Assembly (NCBI GenBank): GCA_963650385.1
Contig: CAVJLL010000001.1
Location: forward strand, 1 to 64,000
DNA from: CAG-791 sp963650385
GTDB lineage: Bacteria; Bacillota; Clostridia; Lachnospirales; Lachnospiraceae
Length of the DNA: 64,000 nucleotides
Reading direction: 5' to 3'
The translations under genes and the position numbers were made by a program. Below the pieces are notes generated by a model. The model saw nothing but the letters and a program-made list of their open reading frames with translations. It was not told the origin of the DNA and ran no database searches. Below, in pieces: positions 58,190 through 64,000 of this stretch (position 1 is its first letter; the number at the start of each line of letters is the position of its first letter).

Positions 58190-59662
58190 TTACAGCTCCG
58201 GGAAGATGGGCTTGAGTGCCGGATACAGCTGGCGGTAAGCCTGATATTTTTTCTCATACTTGGCAGCAAGCTCCGGAGTAGGAGATACCTTATCTGTGGT
58301 CTTTACCAGCTTGTCCACTGCGTCCTTTACGGTTGCATACTCACCGCAGGCAACAGCCGCCAGAATGGCTCCGCCGTAGCCGGGGCCCTGCTCGGTTTCC
58401 GGTGTTGTCAGCTCCAGATTCAGCACGTTTGCAAAGATGGTCTTCCAGAGAGGGCTCTTTGCGCCGCCGCCGCAGATCATGCTGGACTTAATGTCGATGC
58501 CGAGCTTCTTGGCTGCCTCGAGGGAATCGCGGATGCCGAAGGCAACGCCTTCCAGAACAGCCTGCGTCATATCCTCGCGGGTGGTATCCATGGTCATGCC
58601 GATAAAGCAGCTGCGCGCTGCAGGATCGTTGTGCGGTGCGCGCTCGCCCATCAGATAAGGCAGATAGTATACGTGGTTGTTGCCGAGCTTGTCCTCGGTA
58701 ACGCCCTTCTGCTCTGCCGGATAGTCCTTGGTGCGGATGATCTCATCCATAAACCACTTGTTGCAGGAGGCAGCGGACAGCATGCAGCCCATGAGGTGAT
58801 AGCCGCCGTCTGCGTGATCAAATGCATGCAGTGCATTTCCGCTGTCAACGCGGAAGGTGTCGGAAGAGATGAAGATGGTTCCGGAGGTTCCGAGGGAGAT
58901 GTTGCATGCGCCGTTGCCTACGGTTGCAGTTCCGATGGCAGCTGCAGCGTTGTCGCCGGCGCCTGCCACGACCTTAACACCAGCAGGAAGTCCCAGCTCC
59001 TCTGCAATTTCCGGCTTCAGCGTTCCGACCGCCTCATAGGACTCGTAGAGCTTCGGCATCATATCCTCGGTAATGCCGCAGATCTCCAGCATCGGCTTGC
59101 TCCAGCACTTGTTCTTCACATCCAGCAGCAGCATACCGGAAGCATCGGAGTAATCGGTGCAGTTTACGCCGGAGAGCATATAGTTGATGTAGTCCTTCGG
59201 CAGCATGATTTTTGCGATCTTTGTAAAGAGCTCCGGCTCATTTTTCTTCATCCAGAGGATCTTGGGAGCGGTAAAGCCAGCAAAGGCGATGTTCCCGGTG
59301 TATTCCGTGAGCTTTTCCTTGCCGATGACGGTATTCAGGTAGTCGGTTTCCTCCTGCGTGCGTCCGTCGTTCCAGAGAATTGCAGGACGGAGCACGTTGT
59401 CATCTGCGTCCAGAGCAACCAGACCGTGCATCTGTCCGCCGGCGCCGATGCCCGCAACCTGGCTTGCATCAAAACCCTGTACCAGCTCGCGGATGCCTTC
59501 CTTGACGGCACTCATCCAGTCCTCCGGCTTCTGCTCGGACCAGCCCGGGTGAGGGAAGAAGAGCGGATATTCCTTCGAAACAATGTTCTCGATCTTGCCA
59601 TCCTCCTTCATGAGAAGGAGCTTTACAGCAGAGGTACCAAGATCAACACCAATGTACAGCAT
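58190..59662 (-). CDS. xylB: xylulokinase (FGGY family)
   Basis: 490 residues; phosphorylates D-xylulose (or a related ketose) in the cytosol. FGGY features: N-terminal phosphate loop YIGVDLGTSAVKLLLM, GIGAGGQMHGLVALD, ILWNDGRTQEE, GAGDNAAAAIGTATV, SLGTSGTIF and the C-terminal ICGGGAKSPLWKTIFANVL. QMHG and DGRTQEE fit xylulokinases rather than glycerol or gluconate kinases. ATG 59662 follows AGGAGGAAAACAT. Stands alone, with its own promoter (59752-59780) and terminator; no xylose isomerase adjacent. Confidence 0.9.
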   Translation of the reverse strand: MLYIGVDLGTSAVKLLLMKEDGKIENIVSKEYPLFFPHPGWSEQKPEDWMSAVKEGIRELVQGFDASQVAGIGAGGQMHGLVALDADDNVLRPAILWNDGRTQEETDYLNTVIGKEKLTEYTGNIAFAGFTAPKILWMKKNEPELFTKIAKIMLPKDYINYMLSGVNCTDYSDASGMLLLDVKNKCWSKPMLEICGITEDMMPKLYESYEAVGTLKPEIAEELGLPAGVKVVAGAGDNAAAAIGTATVGNGACNISLGTSGTIFISSDTFRVDSGNALHAFDHADGGYHLMGCMLSAASCNKWFMDEIIRTKDYPAEQKGVTEDKLGNNHVYYLPYLMGERAPHNDPAARSCFIGMTMDTTREDMTQAVLEGVAFGIRDSLEAAKKLGIDIKSSMICGGGAKSPLWKTIFANVLNLELTTPETEQGPGYGGAILAAVACGEYATVKDAVDKLVKTTDKVSPTPELAAKYEKKYQAYRQLYPALKPIFPEL

Positions 59663-59751
59663 ATGTTTTCCTCCTATGCAATGCGCAGCTGCAGTGCTTT
59701 CGCAGCTCTCGTGCAATACCTGCGGCCCGCATCTGACTTTTAGTTAACTTC

Positions 59752-59780
59752 ATTATGAGAAGGCCAAAATGGAAAGTCAA
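59752..59780 (-). promoter_or_regulatory. promoter of the xylulokinase-like gene
   Basis: Minus strand TTGACT (59780-59775), 17-bp spacer, CATAAT (59757-59752). An inverted repeat GAAAGTCA/TGACTTTC (59772-59797) overlaps the -35 and could be an operator. Confidence 0.65.
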
Positions 59781-59870
59781 TGCAGCCAGTGACTTTCTTT
59801 TGTCGGATTGTGCTTGCCTGTAACAGTACATACCTTTACTAAATCTTAATAAAGCAAGCAGTATCCCATG

Positions 59871-59879
59871 TGCTATACT
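59871..59879 (+). promoter_or_regulatory. extended -10 promoter of the AI-2E family gene
   Basis: TGCTATACT: TGN plus TATACT (59874-59879). No good -35 at standard distance. Start would be about 60 nt upstream of the gene. Confidence 0.5.
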
Positions 59880-59943
59880 TTGAGGGAATGCCCGCCTCCC
59901 TGGCGGCATAACTTTTAAGATATGAACAAAGGAGATGCATTCT

Positions 59944-61308
59944 ATGAAATATCGGCCGACACGAACACAGGTTTCCTGGGGAATTACCGCGTTTCTGACC
60001 TTTGTGGCCTGCGTTGTTTTCACCTATATGCTGTACAACGGGAAGACATTTCTGCAGGCATTCAACAACATTATGGGGAGTCTGGAAGCGATCCTGTTCG
60101 GCATTATCATTGCATTCATCTTAAATCCGGTGATGAAGTTCATCGAGCAGAAGCTCCTCGCGCCGGTCTATCGACGCCGCGGCGTCGACGTATGGCGCGA
60201 CGACCAGAAAAAGAAGCGCCTCCAGATGCGTAAAATATCCGTTGCCGCGACCATTGTTTTCTTTGTGGCAATTCTGGCCGCCATGCTGGCGATCGTTCTG
60301 CCGCAGCTGGTCAACAGCATCCGGACGATTTTTGTGAACCTGTCGGTGTATGAACAGAACGTGCTGAGCTTCCTGGATGAGGTCTCCAAGAGCAACCCTG
60401 AGCTCGGCGATCAGGTCAGCACGATGGTTGTTCAGGCTGAGAACGCACTGGAAAGCTTCTATAACAATAACATTGCCGGCAACATCACGGATGTGCTGCA
60501 GCTGGTTGCCAATCAGGCGGTTTCCTTTGGAAAGGGCATTTTTAACTTCATCATCGGCATCATCGTATCCATCTACCTTCTGTACACCAAGGATACGCTG
60601 TGCGGACAAGGGAAGAAGATTGCCTACGCACTGTTCAACGAGCGGTGGGGTAATGAAATTGTCGGCGGCTGCCGCTACATCAATCATACATTTGTAGGCT
60701 TCATCACCGGCAAGATCCTGGATTCCTTCATCATCGGCATTCTGTGCTTTATCGCCACAAGCCTGATTCTTCACACGCCGTTCCCGGTGCTGGCATCCTT
60801 TATTGTCGGGTTTACCAATGTGATTCCGTTCTTCGGACCGTTTATCGGTGCCGTGGTCGGCGGCCTTATTGTTTTCATGATCAATCCGCTGGATGCGTTG
60901 TGGTTTGTGATCCTGTGCCTGATTCTGCAGACCTTTGACGGATACATCCTGGGACCGAAGATTCTGGGGGATTCCACCGGACTTTCCAACTTCTGGGTAA
61001 TCTTTGCAATCATGCTTTTCGGCGGCCTTTGGGGCGTGCCGGGCTGGGTCATCGGCGTGCCGCTGTTCGCTGTATTCTATACCGTTGCAGCCAGACTGGT
61101 GAACCACTGGCTCCGCATGCGCGGCAAAACGACCTCATCGGAGCGCATGCAGGATGTTGCCTATTACGAAAACGGCCAGGAGAGAAAGGTCGGCGATGAG
61201 ACAGCAACGGGCTTTTACGCGAACCGGAAGGAGAGCAATTCCTGGGCCAGAGCGCTCGGAATTGATATGGAGAAGCTTGCAAGGAAGAAGAAATCTGCAG
61301 ACGAATAG
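59944..61308 (+). CDS. AI-2E family transporter (PerM/YdbI-type membrane protein)
   Basis: 454 residues. PF01594-type topology: N-terminal helices (GITAFLTFVACVVFTYMLYN; SLEAILFGIIIAFILNPV), soluble loop, helices including GIFNFIIGIIVSIYLLYTKD, FVGFITGKILDSFIIGILCFIATSLIL, and the conserved FTNVIPFFGPFIGAVVGGLIVF near residue 300, then YILGPKILGDSTGLSNFWVIFAIMLFGGLWGVPGWVIGVPLFAV. Members transport varied substrates, so autoinducer-2 export should not be assumed. Start: ATG 59944, 9 bp after AAAGGAG; ATG 59935 abuts that site. C-terminal 55 residues are charged and cytoplasmic. Confidence 0.9.
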   Translation: MKYRPTRTQVSWGITAFLTFVACVVFTYMLYNGKTFLQAFNNIMGSLEAILFGIIIAFILNPVMKFIEQKLLAPVYRRRGVDVWRDDQKKKRLQMRKISVAATIVFFVAILAAMLAIVLPQLVNSIRTIFVNLSVYEQNVLSFLDEVSKSNPELGDQVSTMVVQAENALESFYNNNIAGNITDVLQLVANQAVSFGKGIFNFIIGIIVSIYLLYTKDTLCGQGKKIAYALFNERWGNEIVGGCRYINHTFVGFITGKILDSFIIGILCFIATSLILHTPFPVLASFIVGFTNVIPFFGPFIGAVVGGLIVFMINPLDALWFVILCLILQTFDGYILGPKILGDSTGLSNFWVIFAIMLFGGLWGVPGWVIGVPLFAVFYTVAARLVNHWLRMRGKTTSSERMQDVAYYENGQERKVGDETATGFYANRKESNSWARALGIDMEKLARKKKSADE

Positions 61309-61380
61309 CTGCAGTTCACGTTGAAATTGGCAGGTGCTAACAGATTTCATTTCACGAATAGTTGGCAGGAGGATTTGGAT

Positions 61381-61839
61381 TTGCGTTTTGTGATTCAGCG
61401 TGTGCAGCGCGCATCGGTTACGGTAGATGAACAGATCATCGGTAAAATCGGGAAAGGGCTGCTGGTATTGATCGGCATTGAGGATGCAGATACAGAGCAG
61501 ATTGCTGACCGGATGATTGCCAAGCTGATCGGGCTGCGCATCTTTGAGGATGCAGACGGCAAGACCAACTGCAATCTGGATTCCGTACAGGGAGAATTGC
61601 TTCTGGTGTCACAGTTTACGCTGTACGCCGACTGTCACCACGGCAACCGTCCGTCCTTCATTCGTGCCGGCAAGCCGGACCAGGCAAATGCACTGTATGA
61701 ATATATTATTGCCGCGTGCCGCCGGACGGTTCCTGTTGTGGAATGCGGGCAATTCGGTGCCGATATGAAGGTAGAGCTGCTCAACGATGGTCCCTTTACC
61801 ATTGTTCTGGATTCAGACGAGCTGGGATACAAGAGCTGA
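61381..61839 (+). CDS. dtd: D-aminoacyl-tRNA deacylase
   Basis: 152 residues; hydrolyses D-aminoacyl-tRNAs. MRFVIQRVQRASVTVD-type N-terminus (with TTG start, AGGAGG 8 bp upstream), GLLVLIGIEDADTE, the catalytic LVSQFTLYAD(C) segment near residue 78, and the C-terminal NDGPFTIVLDS (GxxxP-equivalent GP motif). Upstream ATG-less frame extending to 61321 is rejected. Normal length. Confidence 0.95.
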   Translation: MRFVIQRVQRASVTVDEQIIGKIGKGLLVLIGIEDADTEQIADRMIAKLIGLRIFEDADGKTNCNLDSVQGELLLVSQFTLYADCHHGNRPSFIRAGKPDQANALYEYIIAACRRTVPVVECGQFGADMKVELLNDGPFTIVLDSDELGYKS

Positions 61840-61920
61840 TTCGATCGGAGAATCCGCCTTTGCGACTTCGCGGAATTTTCCACAGGCTGCCATTGTTTTA
61901 CAACAGCACGGGAGGCAAAC

Positions 61921-62166
61921 ATGGATATTCAAACCATCGTATTTGTGATTGCTGTCATTTGCTTTTTCGTGGCAATTCCATTTGTGGTCGATGCAATTCG
62001 TAAGAAGGATTTTAACGATCAGGTTTCCGGAAAGAAAGAGATCCACAAGGTACCTGAATCATATAAAATCAATTTTGATCAGAATTCTTCGAATCCGGCA
62101 GTGGAACAAGTTGCGCAAAAGGGAATTGAACAGATGAAAACGGATACAAAATCCATGCACCTGTAA
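61921..62166 (+). CDS. small single-pass membrane protein, unknown function
   Basis: 81 residues. MDIQTIVFVIAVICFFVAIPFVVDAI forms one N-terminal membrane helix, followed by a hydrophilic cytoplasmic domain (RKKDFNDQVSGKKEIHKVPESYKINF ... QMKTDTKSMHL). GGGAGGCAAAC ribosome-binding site and a strong hairpin after the stop support expression. I recognise no family. Confidence 0.6.
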   Translation: MDIQTIVFVIAVICFFVAIPFVVDAIRKKDFNDQVSGKKEIHKVPESYKINFDQNSSNPAVEQVAQKGIEQMKTDTKSMHL

Positions 62167-62172
62167 AGAAAA

Positions 62173-62220
62173 GCAATCCAACTATTCGTAAAAGCTGCAT
62201 TTTGCGAATAGTTGGGTTGC
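62173..62220 (+). terminator. hairpin after the small membrane protein gene
   Basis: GCAATCCAACTATTCG (62173-62188) pairs with CGAATAGTTGGGTTGC (62205-62220), 16 bp with one wobble. No T-run. The stem shares CGAATAGTT with the flanks of family-2 elements, so it may be a related palindrome. Confidence 0.55.
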
Positions 62221-62301
62221 ACTCCTCCGCAGCACCGCAGCACCGGTATGCCTGTAAGCCGCCCATTGGTTCTCACAGAACCCATCACGGACATGGTCAT
62301 G

Positions 62302-62362
62302 AAAAATCGCAGCGATTCATAATCCGTTTGCAGGAATGCATGGATTAGAATCGCTGCGATTC
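62302..62362 (-). terminator. terminator of the cytidylate-kinase-like gene
   Basis: AATCGCAGCGATT (from 62349-62361 on the minus strand) pairs with AATCGCTGCGATT, extended by ATCC/GGAT, and the minus strand continues with TTTTTC. Confidence 0.8.
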
Positions 62363-62364
62363 AA

Positions 62365-63009
62365 TTACTTATTCTTTTCAGCTCTTGCGGCTTCGAAATC
62401 ATCCACCATCTGGCAGATCAGATTAACCGCGCCGTCAATGCCAAGGAGTGCGGAATTGATGGAAAAATCATAGGTGTCCGCGCGTCCCCATTTCCGGCTG
62501 GAATAATAGTTGTAATAGCTCTGACGCTGCTTGTCCTTCTTGTTCATGAAATCGCGTGCCTTCTGACGCGTGTTAATGTCAGGATAACGGCGCATGATCT
62601 CGTCGATGCGGCTGTCCTCATCAGCATGAATAAAGATGTTGATGACGTTGTCGCGCTCCGCCAGTGCGTTGTCTGCACAGCGTCCGATAAATACCGCAGG
62701 GCCCTCGTCAGCCAGCTTCTTGATCGTATCAAACTGCGCCAGGAACACCTTCTGGCTGATCGGCATGTCAACAAAGCTGGATGCGTTGTAGCCGAACGAA
62801 TAGGTATCCATTACCAGATTATACAGAAACGAGTTCGTAGCACGCTCATCGTGCTGCTCAATCATTTCCTTGCAGAAGCCGCTGTTGCCGGCCACATGAG
62901 CGATCAGCTCCTTGTCGTAATACTTAATGCCGTAATGAGCGGCGACCTTTTCACCGATTTCTCTTCCGCCAGATCCAAATTGTCTTCCGATGGTGATGAT
63001 TGTATTCAT
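62365..63009 (-). CDS. cytidylate kinase-like family protein
   Basis: 214 residues, PF13189-type P-loop protein. N-terminal ITIGRQFGSGGREIGEKVA is the modified phosphate-binding loop, YYDKELIAHVA the NMP-binding region, FIGRCADNALAERDNVINIFIHAD the core strand and lid start, and DKQRQSYYNYYSSRKWGRADTYDFSINSALLGID the conserved C-terminal part. Common in Clostridia; the true substrate is not known and it is distinct from the essential Cmk. ATG preceded by TAAGGAGGCAATATG context (GGAGG). Single-gene unit. Confidence 0.88.
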   Translation of the reverse strand: MNTIITIGRQFGSGGREIGEKVAAHYGIKYYDKELIAHVAGNSGFCKEMIEQHDERATNSFLYNLVMDTYSFGYNASSFVDMPISQKVFLAQFDTIKKLADEGPAVFIGRCADNALAERDNVINIFIHADEDSRIDEIMRRYPDINTRQKARDFMNKKDKQRQSYYNYYSSRKWGRADTYDFSINSALLGIDGAVNLICQMVDDFEAARAEKNK

Positions 63010-63100
63010 ATTGCCTCCTTACATCCGGTCACTGCGATGCCGTTACTGTCATGACCACGATCATTTGTGTGATCCCATTATAGTAAATTTTCTTGTAACT

Positions 63101-63141
63101 ATCCAGAGCCCATTCGCAAAAGCGCTGCTACGCAGCTTTAC
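63101..63141. repeat. family-2 hairpin element, half copy
   Basis: ATCCAGAGCCCATTCGCAAA, AGCGCTGCTACGCAGCTTTA: reverse complement of the right half of 24964-25038. The family-1 element starts 3 bp later. Confidence 0.8.
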
Positions 63142-63143
63142 TT

Positions 63144-63331
63144 GTTACAGTTCATTCGCCAGCCAAACGACAGGGTGGCGGAGAATGTCCGGGTCCAGGG
63201 CCTTGCGAGGCCTCGGTGCTTGCGAGCGTCTTCTGCGAGCTTAGCACCGCTAGGTCCGAGGATGGAGCGAGAGCGTCCCAGGACCGGACAACTCCGCCAG
63301 GACCCGTCGTGGCTGGCGTTTGTACCGTAAC
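63144..63331. repeat. family-1 palindromic element, full inverted copy
   Basis: Begins GTTACAGTTCATTCGCCAG and ends GGCTGGCGTTTGTACCGTAAC, showing the complete ends GTTACaGT / ACcGTAAC. Sequence is the reverse complement of 1979-2160 with few changes. Confidence 0.93.
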
Positions 63332-63385
63332 CTTTACTTTTGCACGCGTGGTCCTGCATTCTGCAAATCATGCGCCCGCTAAGGA

Positions 63386-63434
63386 TTACAGAGCACTCCG
63401 ACAGGCCCCGTCGTGGCTGGCGTCTGCACATTAC
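63386..63434. repeat. family-1 element, partial copy overlapping a stop codon
   Basis: ATTACAGAGCACTCCGACAG ... CCCCGTCGTGGCTGGCGTCT ... GCACATTACC. The right-hand ATTAC/GTAAT end contains the TAA stop codon (63431-63433) of the neighbouring minus-strand gene. Confidence 0.75.
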
Positions 63435-64000
63435 CGCGGCAGCACCTCCAGCAGATGCTGAAAATACTCCGGCAACGGCGCATCGATCTCAATGTACTCT
63501 CCGCTCACGGGATGCAAAAAGCCCAGGATTCTGGCATGCAGGCACTGTCCCTCCAGCCGGTACGGGGATTTTCTCGATCCGGCATACACCTCATCCCCGA
63601 GCAGCGGATAGCCGATGCTCGCCATATGAACACGGATCTGGTGCGTCCGGCCGGTCTCCAGGCGGCACTCCACATACGTGTATTGCTGAAAACGCTGGAG
63701 AACCCGGACGTGCGTGACAGCATGCTTGCCCGTTCCGTCGGCCACAACCGCCATTTTTTTGCGGTTATTCCGGTCGCGACCGATATCTCCGCAGATGGTC
63801 ATTTCGTCCTTAGGAAGAACGCCGTAACAGATGGCCGCATACCGGCGCACAATGGTGTGCTCCTTGAGCTGCTGCGCAATGCAGCGGTGCGCCTGATCGT
63901 TTTTGCAGATGAGAAGGGAACCGGTCGTATCCCGGTCAATCCGGTGCACGATCCCCGGCCGCAGGACGCCGTTGATGCCGGACAGGGAATCCCTGCAGTG
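63431..64000 (-). CDS. RluD/RluA-family 23S rRNA pseudouridine synthase, 5' end outside window
   Basis: 190 codons visible; the gene continues past base 64000. Catalytic block GIVHRIDRDTTGSLLICKND has the Asp of HRxDxxTxG (motif II), and ETGRTHQIRVHMASIGYPLLGDEVY is the conserved RTHQIR segment (motif III). S4 domain and motif I would lie in the missing N-terminal part. The 3' end, including the TAA, lies within a partial family-1 element. RluA-family members differ in target, so I do not assign RluD specifically. Confidence 0.9.
   Translation of the reverse strand, partial: HCRDSLSGINGVLRPGIVHRIDRDTTGSLLICKNDQAHRCIAQQLKEHTIVRRYAAICYGVLPKDEMTICGDIGRDRNNRKKMAVVADGTGKHAVTHVRVLQRFQQYTYVECRLETGRTHQIRVHMASIGYPLLGDEVYAGSRKSPYRLEGQCLHARILGFLHPVSGEYIEIDAPLPEYFQHLLEVLPR

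Larger units (their letters stand above)
63010..63430. other. repeat-filled intergenic region, no gene
   Basis: Holds a half family-2 element (63101-63141), a full family-1 element (63144-63331) directly abutting it, and a third, partial family-1 copy (63386-63434) that overlaps the end of the pseudouridine synthase gene. Small open frames here are repeat-derived. Confidence 0.8.

Noticed and set aside
63142..63330. Small frame encoding DRVAENVRVQGLARP and onward
   Set aside because: It lies wholly in a family-1 element; I treat it as repeat sequence, not an independent gene.
37741..63434. Family-1 palindromes considered as rho-independent terminators
   Set aside because: No T-runs follow the stems, copies occur in both orientations and inside a coding frame, and ends are conserved like a mobile element.

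Overview
The window reads as chromosomal DNA of a low-GC-lineage (Clostridia/Bacillota) anaerobe, most likely a Lachnospiraceae-type gut bacterium. This rests on the gene content and order: dnaG-rpoD-trmK-nif3, rplU-prp-rpmA-obgE-yhbY-nadD-yqeK-rsfS, a LexA gene divergent from a YneA-like gene, Prp-type processing of L27, and a TGS-containing nucleoside kinase. The species assignment is inference. One 833-base run of N (18397-19229) interrupts the sequence.

Region 1 (1-10.8 kb): yraN, a PRPP synthetase, a C69 dipeptidase, a YprB-like nuclease, then a compact Wzz/BY-kinase operon ending in a lipoprotein that looks like a class B sortase lacking all three catalytic residues, then a secreted Thr-rich protein, a Leu-Leu-Val tRNA cluster and dgt. 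Region 2 (10.8-24.4 kb): a 102-bp tandem repeat, dnaG, rpoD, trmK, nif3-like, a nucleoside kinase, a truncated trypsin-like protease next to the N gap, two CobW-type GTPases (one with eight His/Cys-rich repeats, one fused to a YcgQ-like domain), rpsT and a membrane glycosyltransferase. Region 3 (24.4-37.7 kb): secG, rnr-smpB, the ribosomal L21/L27-Obg cluster, the SOS pair lexA/yneA-like with two LexA boxes, a UDP-sugar pyrophosphorylase, and an aldolase coupled to a Xer recombinase.

Region 4 (37.8-57.8 kb, minus strand) is the most notable part. It is an 11-gene, roughly 20-kb run with overlapping or closely spaced genes. It encodes a GT-C-like membrane protein, a membrane protein with a degenerate GGDEF domain, a DUF2334 deacetylase-like protein, a processive GT2 synthase of BcsA type, a BcsB-like partner, a WecB epimerase, two more GT-C-like membrane proteins (one a tandem duplication), a TlpA-thioredoxin/GH8 fusion, an MBOAT acetyltransferase and an SGNH protein with two lectin-like domains. 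I interpret it as a cellulose-like, probably O-acetylated, exopolysaccharide synthesis and secretion system with a c-di-GMP-receptor-like subunit. The product and the regulation are inference.

Region 5 (57.9-64 kb): tandem palindromes upstream of the operon, a xylulokinase-like kinase, an AI-2E family membrane protein, dtd, a small membrane protein, a cytidylate-kinase-like protein and the 3' part of an RluD-type pseudouridine synthase.

Throughout the window, intergenic spaces carry at least three families of dispersed palindromic elements. The largest family (about 180 bp full length, ten full or partial copies, GTTAC...GTAAC ends) behaves like a miniature mobile element. One copy is read through by a coding frame and supplies most of the last 83 residues of a membrane protein.
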